64,000 nt of DNA from Chitinophaga pinensis (GTDB taxonomy: Bacteria > Bacteroidota > Bacteroidia > Chitinophagales > CAIOSU01), in contig CAMDKI010000002.1 of NCBI GenBank assembly GCA_945901065.1, positions 372,001 through 436,000 of the forward strand, given 5' to 3'. Shown here piece by piece: positions 52,809 to 61,200 of this stretch. How positions within the stretch are numbered: position 1 is the first letter of the stretch; each line of letters begins with the position of its first letter. The notes under the pieces are model-generated. The model was not told the origin of the DNA. It ran no database searches and saw only the letters and a program-made list of their open reading frames with translations. A program made the translations under genes and the position numbers.

Positions 52809-55148
52809 ATGGCCGTTTTGCGGACAATATCCTACATCTTTTTGGTTTGTGCAAGCATGGTATATTTATCGGGCTGCGCCAATACTCGCTTTTTGCGCGA
52901 AGGTGATGATTTGTTCAAGGGCAACAAAATTATGTACACCGACGAAGTTCCGGAATCGAGCCCAAAGGCACTTGCATCAGAGCTTAAAGAAATTAGCCAA
53001 CTACAACCCAACCAAAAATTCCTAGGACTGGCCCAAACCAAACTCTGGTTTTACAATGTAGCCAGCAGACACAAGCAAAACAAGTTCCGCTTTTGGATGA
53101 AAGAGAAAATTGGGGAAGCTCCAGTAATTTACGACTCTACGTACGCTACCAAATCGGCAATATTGATGCAAAACTACCTTGTAAACAATGGGTATTTTTA
53201 TGCTAAAGTAGACTACCGAACTGCCATTAAGCGCAGAAAAGCTACGGTTGTATATTTGGTTGATTTGGGCGATGTGTTCCGAATAAACAATGTTAAATTT
53301 CCCGCACCCAACAACCAGATAGATAAACTATTGCAAGATAAGAGAAAAGAAACCGTGCTTGTGCCTTGCCAACCTTTTCAGGTTTCAGTGCTTAAAGATG
53401 AACGAGAAAGAATAGCTAAGGATTTACAAGACGCAGGGTATTTCTACCTGAATCGAGAATACGTATCGTTTGACCTTGATAGCAACAATAGCACTAAACT
53501 GGTAAATGTTGCCATCAAAATAAACCCACCGAGCGATAGCACTCAGCACGAAGTATACTATATCAACAATGTTTTTGTTCACACCGACTACTCCATTGAG
53601 CAATTCAAAAGCGAAGTAGAACTGGATACTTTTAATGTTGCTGAATACCATTTTGTTTACGAAGAACTTAAGTATAGAACTAACATTTTAATTGGAGCCA
53701 TCCACTTTGAGCGAGGCGAAAAATATAGCAGAGTGAATTATAATGCCACCCTAAACCATTTGGCCGACCTAGGTACCTTCCGTTTTATCAATATCAAATT
53801 TGTCCCTTCACTTGCTACCGATTCAACAGGTAAGAAATACCTCGACTGCATTATAACTCTTACCCCTTCAAAAAAGCAAGAATGGGGTGTTGAAGCCAGT
53901 GCAAACAACAACACAACGTTTCTTTTAGGTATATCTGGTACTTTTTCATACAGAAATAAAAACATATTTAAAGGAGCCGAGCTACTAGAAATAAGTGTAA
54001 CAACAGGTTTTGAAACTAACTTTGATCGGGGTAGAAATTTCTTTAATACTGTTGACATACGCACCAGCGTTGATTTATATTTTAACAAGTTTATGATACC
54101 GTTCCAACTGGTAAAGTTGGATAAAAGTACACGGCCCAAAACAATAATAACGTTGCGTAACAGCTTTTTACGACGCATCAACTACTATACGGTCACTACC
54201 ACAAATGTTTCGTTAGGATACGATTGGCGACAATCAGACCGCATAAGGCACCGATTTGACCCCATATCAATTAGCTTAGTAAGAGTATTGAATAGAAGCG
54301 TAGAATTCAGCGAAATATTAAACCGAAGCCAAACGCTTCGCACCAGCTTCTCTGAGCAGTTGATTATAGGCATGAACTATAATTTCAACTGGAGCAGTAA
54401 ATTCAATAAATACAAAGCCGCGCAATGGTTTTTCTTGGGCAAGGCCGAAATGGCAGGCAACTTTATGCACGGCATATATTCTTTGGCCAAAATCAATAAA
54501 GACACACCCAAACCATACACTCTTTTCAATATTCCTTACGCCCAATTTTTTCAAGTAGATGGGGATATGCGAAACTACACCAACCTGGGGCGTAAGGCCC
54601 AATTGGTATCGCGTTTTTTTGGAGGTATTGGGGTGCCTTTCGGCAACTCGGCAGCATTGCCCTACATAAAACAATATTTCTCAGGTGGTAGCACCGGTAT
54701 CAGGGCATGGCGGGTAAGGTCGCTGGGGCCGGGTTCGTTTATATTAGAAGGCTCTGACTTAGAAACAACCAACCTGAACATCTTTTTCGATCAAACGGGT
54801 GATATAAAATTGGAAGCCAACCTAGAGCTCAGGTTTGATATTTATAAGTTTATAAAAGGAGCCGTTTTTTTAGATGGTGGCAACATATGGACCCTAAAAG
54901 CCGATACGCTTAGGCCTGGAGCCAATTTCGAAATCAACAGGTTTTATAAAGAACTTGCCCTGGGTACTGGTTTTGGTTTTCGTTTCGATTTTTCATACTT
55001 CGTATTGCGCTTCGATGTTGGTTTGCCGCTTCACGACCCTGGTTCTCCGTTAAAAAACAATTGGGTTATCCGCAACTTCGATATGAGCGATAAGCAATGG
55101 CGCAAAGATAATTTAACCTTTAATTTGGCTATCGGTTACCCATTCTAA
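52809..55148 (+). CDS. tamL: TamL-type BamA/TamA-family outer-membrane lipoprotein
   Basis: 779 residues. A lipoprotein signal with Cys23 (LSGC) distinguishes TamL from unlipidated TamA/BamA. POTRA-like domains (about 100-370, for example FRINNVKFPAPNN and KQEWGVEASANN boundary) are followed by a 16-strand-type barrel with the GGSTGIRAWRVRSLGPGSF motif (equivalent of the VRGF/Y region) and the C-terminal LNLAIGYPF ending in Phe. In Bacteroidota TamL works with TamB in envelope biogenesis. No tamB is adjacent. The start codon lies 1 nt from the divergent methyltransferase start. Confidence 0.88.
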   Translation: MAVLRTISYIFLVCASMVYLSGCANTRFLREGDDLFKGNKIMYTDEVPESSPKALASELKEISQLQPNQKFLGLAQTKLWFYNVASRHKQNKFRFWMKEKIGEAPVIYDSTYATKSAILMQNYLVNNGYFYAKVDYRTAIKRRKATVVYLVDLGDVFRINNVKFPAPNNQIDKLLQDKRKETVLVPCQPFQVSVLKDERERIAKDLQDAGYFYLNREYVSFDLDSNNSTKLVNVAIKINPPSDSTQHEVYYINNVFVHTDYSIEQFKSEVELDTFNVAEYHFVYEELKYRTNILIGAIHFERGEKYSRVNYNATLNHLADLGTFRFINIKFVPSLATDSTGKKYLDCIITLTPSKKQEWGVEASANNNTTFLLGISGTFSYRNKNIFKGAELLEISVTTGFETNFDRGRNFFNTVDIRTSVDLYFNKFMIPFQLVKLDKSTRPKTIITLRNSFLRRINYYTVTTTNVSLGYDWRQSDRIRHRFDPISISLVRVLNRSVEFSEILNRSQTLRTSFSEQLIIGMNYNFNWSSKFNKYKAAQWFFLGKAEMAGNFMHGIYSLAKINKDTPKPYTLFNIPYAQFFQVDGDMRNYTNLGRKAQLVSRFFGGIGVPFGNSAALPYIKQYFSGGSTGIRAWRVRSLGPGSFILEGSDLETTNLNIFFDQTGDIKLEANLELRFDIYKFIKGAVFLDGGNIWTLKADTLRPGANFEINRFYKELALGTGFGFRFDFSYFVLRFDVGLPLHDPGSPLKNNWVIRNFDMSDKQWRKDNLTFNLAIGYPF

Positions 55149-55256
55149 AATGGCAATGGTAGTTTTTATCATTTAATTATTAGCATTACTTACCTCCTAC
55201 TCTATTTATCAAAACCTTACCTTTGCAATTGCAATAAATCAAAAAAAACTGATAAT

Positions 55257-56189
55257 ATGTTTCGGAATCTTGTGATACTGATGTTGCCATTCGTGTTTTT
55301 CACCTCGTGTGTTTCTTCAAAAAAATTCAAGCAATTGGATGCTTTAAAGAACGATATGAAAATGGAAAACCAAGCCTTGTTGCAAAAGCTTGACGAACAA
55401 GTAAAAGAAAACGCTGGACTTGAGGCCACCAACAAGAACCTTAGGGACGAAGTATATGCGCTAAAGCAAGACACCACTGATTGTTATAACGATGTGCGCA
55501 GCCTTAGCCAAAAGTATAACGACCTGAACAAAATGTATGAAGAGCTTGGCTCACAAAGCAAAAAAGAGCTAACCGCACTAATTCAGCAAAACCAAACTTT
55601 ACTGAAACAACTCGACGAAAAACAACGATTGCTTACCGACAAGGAAGCTGAGCTAAAAAAACGTGAACAGCGACTGCAAGAACTTGAGGGTATGTTGGCT
55701 GCCAAAGATGCTGCCATTAATAATCTAAAAAAGAGTATCGAAGCGGCACTGTTAAATTTTAATAAAGATGACCTCACGGTTGAGATTAGGAATGGTAAAA
55801 TTTATGTGTCCGTTGCCGAGCAACTATTGTTTAAATCGGGTAGCACTGTAGTTGATCCCAAAGGTAAAGATGCCTTGACTAAACTAGCAGGTGCCCTAAA
55901 AAACCAACCCGATATTGACATTATGGTTGAAGGTCATACAGATTCGATACCGATGAATAGCGGCGCCATTAAAGACAATTGGGATTTGAGCGTTTTAAGG
56001 GCAACTTCCATCACTCGCATACTGATAAGCGCTGGCATAAGCCCCACTGCTGTGATACCAGCAGGGCATGGAGAGTATATGCCTGTGGCTAGCAATAAAG
56101 ATAAAGATGGCCGTGCCAAAAATCGCCGTACGGAAATAGTGCTTTCTCCTAAATTGGATGAGGTATTCAAAATTTTAGAAGGTAAATAA
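55257..56189 (+). CDS. OmpA-family lipoprotein with coiled coil
   Basis: 310 residues. Lipoprotein signal with Cys18 (FTSC). Residues about 25-165 form a long coiled coil rich in Lys/Glu/Leu/Gln; residues about 190-305 are an OmpA/MotB peptidoglycan-binding domain (LLFKSGSTVVDPKGKDAL, MVEGHTDSIPM, LRATSITRIL, NRRTEIVL). It probably links the outer membrane to the cell wall, the coiled coil acting as a spacer. It is followed by tatC 14 nt later, so co-transcription is likely. Confidence 0.88.
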   Translation: MFRNLVILMLPFVFFTSCVSSKKFKQLDALKNDMKMENQALLQKLDEQVKENAGLEATNKNLRDEVYALKQDTTDCYNDVRSLSQKYNDLNKMYEELGSQSKKELTALIQQNQTLLKQLDEKQRLLTDKEAELKKREQRLQELEGMLAAKDAAINNLKKSIEAALLNFNKDDLTVEIRNGKIYVSVAEQLLFKSGSTVVDPKGKDALTKLAGALKNQPDIDIMVEGHTDSIPMNSGAIKDNWDLSVLRATSITRILISAGISPTAVIPAGHGEYMPVASNKDKDGRAKNRRTEIVLSPKLDEVFKILEGK

Positions 56190-56203
56190 CAAACCTATAA
56201 GCA

Positions 56204-57055
56204 ATGCCCCTCGACCAAGTGGATGTAGACGCAATGGAAGACCGCGAAAGCGCGGAGATGAGCTTTATTGACCATCTCGATGCCTTGCGTAAACACTTGG
56301 TGCGGGCGGTTGCGGTTTTTTTGGTGTGCGCGGTGGCTGCCTTTTCGGCTAAAGACTTTATATTCAACGATATTATTTTTGCCCCTACCCGAAGCGATTT
56401 TCCTACCTATTCAGGCTTATGCTGGCTATCGCATAACCTTGGGTTGGGTGAAAGCATGTGTTTAAAGTTCGAAGCACCTTTCAAGATTATCAATACCGAT
56501 ATGTCGGGTCAGTTTACTATGCACATGCAGGTAGCTGGGGTTTTAGGTTTTATTTTATCATTTCCCTACATTTTTTGGGAAATTTGGCGATTCATTAAAC
56601 CAGGGCTGCACCGCAAAGAAGTGAAGTATACCCAAGGTATAATCTTCTTCATTTCTATGCTTTTTACCCTAGGCGTACTTTTTGGTTATTATATTATGAC
56701 CCCTTTTTCGGTCAACTTTTTTGCAACTTATCAAGTAAGTAGCCAAGTAGAAAACTTCTTCAGCCTCGAAAGTTATATCTCCTTCCTAACCATGTTCACG
56801 TTGCTATCAGGTATTATTTTCGAGTTACCCATAGCCGTTTATTTCCTTACCAAACTTGGCCTCGTTACTCCCGATTTAATGCGAAACTACCGCAGGCATG
56901 CCATCGTAATATTGCTTATTATTTCCGCTATTATTACCCCTGCCGATGTAGGCTCGCAGGTTATGGTTTTTATTCCGGTATTTATCCTTTACGAATTAAG
57001 TATCTTTATTTCGGCCCGTGTGGTCCGCAATATGGAAGCCGATGAAGAAAACTAA
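56204..57055 (+). CDS. tatC: Sec-independent protein translocase TatC
   Basis: 283 residues with six membrane helices. N-terminal SFIDHLDALRKHLVRAVAVF is the TatC signature for signal-peptide contact; later FWEIWRFIKPGLHRKE and the ITPADVGSQ loop are conserved. TatC binds twin-arginine signal peptides and, with TatA/B, exports folded proteins. tatA is not in the window. An insert of about 30 residues follows the first helix, with SGLCWLSHNLGLGESMC, as in other Bacteroidota TatC proteins. An octamer array starts 1 nt after its stop. Confidence 0.95.
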   Translation: MPLDQVDVDAMEDRESAEMSFIDHLDALRKHLVRAVAVFLVCAVAAFSAKDFIFNDIIFAPTRSDFPTYSGLCWLSHNLGLGESMCLKFEAPFKIINTDMSGQFTMHMQVAGVLGFILSFPYIFWEIWRFIKPGLHRKEVKYTQGIIFFISMLFTLGVLFGYYIMTPFSVNFFATYQVSSQVENFFSLESYISFLTMFTLLSGIIFELPIAVYFLTKLGLVTPDLMRNYRRHAIVILLIISAIITPADVGSQVMVFIPVFILYELSIFISARVVRNMEADEEN

Positions 57056-57056
57056 T

Positions 57057-57088
57057 TTGGAAATGTACTAATGTGTAAACCATGAAAA
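57057..57088 (+). repeat. Octamer array after tatC
   Basis: TTTGGAAA, TGTACTAA, TGTGTAAA, CCATGAAA in period 8; the reverse complement reads TTAGTACA-TTTCCAAA, the words seen before aroC. Confidence 0.65.
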
Positions 57089-57125
57089 TGGTTAACTCGA
57101 ATTGTTGACCAACTTTAATGACATT

Positions 57126-57153
57126 CGTAAATCGTACTTCGTAAATCATAAAT
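57126..57153 (+). repeat. Heptamer array CGTAAAT before rpiB
   Basis: CGTAAAT, CGTACTT, CGTAAAT, CATAAAT in period 7, ending 4 nt before the rpiB ATG. Confidence 0.8.
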
Positions 57154-57157
57154 CGAT

Positions 57158-57604
57158 ATGGAACTTTCACTACGTTTAGGAATTGGCTCTGACCATGCAG
57201 GTTTTGAACTTAAAGAGTCCATACTAGCTATGCTAAAGGAAAAGGGGTTTAATGTAAAGAACTTTGGCACCTATACGGCAGATTCGGTTGATTATCCTGA
57301 CTTTGTGCACCCTTTGGCTACAGAGGTGCAGGAAAACAATCTCGATTTCGGTATAGTAATATGCGGCAGTGGACAAGGCGTATGTATGACAGCCAACAAA
57401 TATCCAGGGGTGCGCGCTGCCCTATCATGGAACAACGAAATAGCAACCCTAACACGCCAACACAACGATGCCAACGTTATTTGCTTACCAGCAAGGTTTG
57501 TAAGCAATGAGCTGGCGCAAGAAATGACGCTTACCTTTTTAGACACCCCCTTTGAAGGCGGGCGCCACCAACGTAGGGTCGAAAAAATCTCACATCTGGG
57601 CTAG
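57158..57604 (+). CDS. rpiB: Ribose-5-phosphate isomerase B
   Basis: 148 residues. LGIGSDHAGFELKE (Asp12, His13), DYPDFVHPLA, the catalytic loop ICGSGQGVCMTANK with Cys69, and the WNNEIATLTRQHNDANVICLPARF segment are diagnostic of RpiB/LacAB isomerases. It interconverts ribose-5-phosphate and ribulose-5-phosphate in the pentose phosphate pathway. It starts right after the CGTAAAT array and is followed 5 nt later by a small membrane protein gene. Confidence 0.95.
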   Translation: MELSLRLGIGSDHAGFELKESILAMLKEKGFNVKNFGTYTADSVDYPDFVHPLATEVQENNLDFGIVICGSGQGVCMTANKYPGVRAALSWNNEIATLTRQHNDANVICLPARFVSNELAQEMTLTFLDTPFEGGRHQRRVEKISHLG

Positions 57605-57609
57605 GCTAT

Positions 57610-57945
57610 ATGGTAGCTTCCGAGAGCAATATTGAGGGTGGGGCGTTGCGTTTCGAAAGGTATAGCTTGGTACTAGCCTTCACAAACGCTTTGCTCTTTT
57701 CAGCACTATTTCCGATCGATACATTATCGGCCTATTTGGTTAGGGCCGTTTTTAACGGTTCGGGCATTGTGATGATTACAGGGCTGGCCAGCTTGCTGTT
57801 TGGCAATTTGTATGCCTTCGCAGTTAGCCAACCACCACAAAAATCGGCTAAAGGGGCCTATTTTACCTCAAAAGTGCTATTTCTTATTCAAGGAGTCTTG
57901 TTAATGGTATTGGTAGTTTTAATAGTAGTAAAGATAATTTACTAA
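57610..57945 (+). CDS. Small membrane protein of unknown function (111 aa)
   Basis: 111 residues with three hydrophobic helices (about 20-38, 46-70 and 86-110) and short polar loops. No recognisable motif. It begins 5 nt after the rpiB stop, suggesting co-transcription, but no functional link is evident. Confidence 0.65.
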   Translation: MVASESNIEGGALRFERYSLVLAFTNALLFSALFPIDTLSAYLVRAVFNGSGIVMITGLASLLFGNLYAFAVSQPPQKSAKGAYFTSKVLFLIQGVLLMVLVVLIVVKIIY

Positions 57946-58274
57946 TGGCCTAAACACCTTTCACCTATACAAGGCAGGTACAAAAATGAAAGGTGGAGAC
58001 TTAAATGCCACCACCTTATCATCGCCTTTTCCCAGAGGCCAAAACTCTTCTTAATATACTTTTACTCACTTTGCCATTTAAAGTTGCAACTTCTACAGGC
58101 AGCAATACCACAATTTAAATTTGGATGCAACAGTACGTGCTATATCAGGTTCATTAGTTGCTATTGACTTTACAGGCAAACGATTTCTTAAAGTTAAACC
58201 ACTCTTCTCAAACAAGGCGATGTAACTGCTACATCGCCTCTTTGTTTGCAGATAAGCCAAAAGGTTGACGTCCC
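57946..58274 (+). other. Intergenic region with one strong hairpin
   Basis: 329 nt without a supported gene. A hairpin has a nine-pair core GGCGATGTA (58216-58224)/TACATCGCC (58230-58238) extended by AAACAA (58210-58215)/TTGTTT (58242-58247) across a TCT bulge. It lies 28 nt from the end of the giant gene and probably terminates it on the minus strand. I see nothing else convincing; a short frame ending at 58226 has no recognisable homology. Confidence 0.55.
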
Positions 58275-61200
58275 TTACCGCACACGCAATAATTTCTGAT
58301 TGTAAGATTGTTCGCCTTTGCGAAGTTCTATTACATAGAAACCCTCGGCCAAGGTGCGCTCCGTATCAATAGTATAAGTATTTAAACCATAAGTTACGCT
58401 CAGTTCGGCTTCATAAATCTGTTGTCCAAGCAAATCGTACATACGAATAGAAACAGGGTCATTGCTAGTTGAAACAAACTCAATAGTTACCGCATCGCGG
58501 AACGGGTTTGGATAAACACTTCCTATTTCGATACCAGCAACATTACCAATTCCGTTCGGGTAACAACCGGGGGCACCATCAACATATACTTGTGTGCTTG
58601 CGTTGTTGCTACAACCATTACCATCGGTATAATCGTAAGAAATGGTATAAGTGCCAACCCCAACTAAAGTTGCATTAAATATACCTGCAGTAACTCCAGG
58701 GCCACTAAAAGCACCCCCTGCTGGGGTGGCTACCAAGGTTACATTCGATTCTCTTACGCAGAAAGTATCTGTAATGCCCAAAGTGATAACTGGTAGGTCA
58801 TTAACCAACACCGTAACTGTATCTTCGCCTATACAACCAAATTGGTCGGTAGTAGACAAAGTATAGTCAGTTGTAGCAGCAGGGCTAACAACTATAGCTG
58901 CAGTATTTTCCAAGGTACTCCATGCGTAATTTACACCGCCTGTGGCCAACAATTGAAGAGAGCCACCAGCACAAATTTCACCATCAGCTCCTGCATTGCC
59001 ACTAGGCAAGGCGCGCACAAAAAGTTCAACAGTATCAGCATTTACACAGCCATTGGCATCGGTGCCAGTTACAGAGTAAACACCAACCGCGGTAACATTA
59101 GTGGTTGGCGTAGTTGCCGAATTGCTCCACAAATAGTCAGTTGCTCCAATAGCACCTAGGGTTGCAGTTTGTCCGTCGCAAACAGTGGTATCGTTTCCGG
59201 CATCGACTGCAGGCAATTGATTAACAATTGCAGTAGCAAAATCAACCGTACCGTTACAACCATAAATATCAGTAACGGTTAGGCTGTAGGTGGTTGTGCT
59301 GGCTGGGCTAACATTGATAGATTGAGTTGTTAAACCACCTGTCCAGTTCCACGCCACGCCATTTTGAGCTATCAAAGTAGCCGTTTCGCCAGCACAAATG
59401 GTATCGTCAGGGCCAGCCTCACTAACAGGAGCACTAATAAAGGCAAGCACCTCTTTAGCAGGGCTAGAGCAGCCTGTAATGCCAATTACCCAATCATAAA
59501 ACCAATAGTAACTGCTGGTAGTAGTTGCTGTAAAGCTAGTTTTACCGGTAGTAATGCTTATACCCGCCGTAGGTGCTGTATATGGATAGCTATTGCCGTT
59601 AGAGTCACGAATCAAGTTAGTGATACCGCTATAAGAATTCAAGCCGATATTATATCTACCTGGGGCAACTGTCCAGCCTACATAAATTTGAACTGGAGTA
59701 GCGGCGCCTGAGCCCGTAACCGCAGCCGAAACTGTAGTATCAACTAAAGCATTACCTGCATTTAAGTTGTAGTAGCCCAGCGAAATGGTACCAGTGCCAA
59801 CTGGGTAAATAGTCAAAGAATCTATCCTGACCGTTTCAGTAACTTCAAACTCAAGACCCCAACCAGCAGTAGCCGAAATAAAAGTACCTGTTGCAGTGGC
59901 GGCTGGTTTTGCCGTTCTTTCAAAAAATCCTTCGGTACCAACTACATAATAGTTTTGAGGACCGCTAAGCGATGGAGTGAAGAAAACATCGCCAGAACCC
60001 ACCGAGTTGGTCAATGCAGCATCATCATACCATTCCAACTCCAAAAAGTTACCAAAATCGGCAGTAAGCTCTAATACATCGCCTAAGCAACCAGTATCGC
60101 CTATTGCAGCAGGGGCTGCTGGTATAGCGAGTATATTTATCGATTGGGAAAGGGTATCGTTTAGGTTATATTGGTCGGTAGCCAATGAATGATAAACTGT
60201 TGCATTTAATGAGCCTCCAGCATAGGTATTAATAGAACCTACAACTATTGTATCGTAAGCTTGAGAGACAATAGGCCCTGCATAAGTAGTGGTTAATGTT
60301 TGGGTAACTGTGCCAGTAAAATCAACAGTAACATCGAAGTTGCTTTGTGGTTGTGTGCCTTGGTTGAAAATTACAACTACCACACCGTTTAAACTATCGC
60401 CGCAAGTGCTTTCCACTGGAGAAAGTAAGCTAAATAATTGAATATCATTTTCAGATGGAAGGTACTCATCCGCACCTATGTCAACTGTGGTAGCAGGAGC
60501 TAAAGGACGAGTATCGCCATCAATGTCAGTTGTTACACCCACAGTGTTATCCCCCACATTGTTGGCCAACAAGCCCAAAAGATGTAAATCATCTGGCCCA
60601 ACAAAAGTAGGATCGCCTTGAAGCGAATTAAGATTGAACGTTTGCTGGGCTGCTATCCAATCTGTTAAACTGGCATAATTGAAAGCAGTAGTAGTTCCTC
60701 CAGACCTCAAAAACAATGTCGGACTTCCACTGTAATAGATATTATGATTAACTGCTAAGTGGTTACTAGTTGCTACTGCTACAGCATCTTCAAAAGCAAA
60801 ATCTGTTGGCGAATAGAAGATATTGTTGCGTATATCAAGTCGTTTAGTATTGGTAGCCAGATAAATGGCCGAGTTGCCTACTACCGTGTTGTGAAACACG
60901 TCAATATGCGAACCGGTAACAACATACAAGCCATAATCGGCATTGCTGCGTACCATATTGTTTACTACACGAGCCCTGCGGGTGGTATCAGCAGTATTGG
61001 CATCATTCAGATAAATACCCCAATCTGGTGTAAATACCGTATTATCTTCTACCTCAAAATAGCCGTTCATGTCGGTCAGGTAAATGCCATCGCCATTGGT
61101 CAAATCGCGCAAACTATCTATCAAGTTGTTGTGCAAAATCAATGAGTCTTGGTCGTCTACAAAAACACCTGCATTGAACTGTTGCAACAAGATTGAGTTA

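Noticed and set aside
58090-58228. Short + strand frame ending before the hairpin
   Set aside because: No plausible start, no recognisable product; ends inside the hairpin arm.
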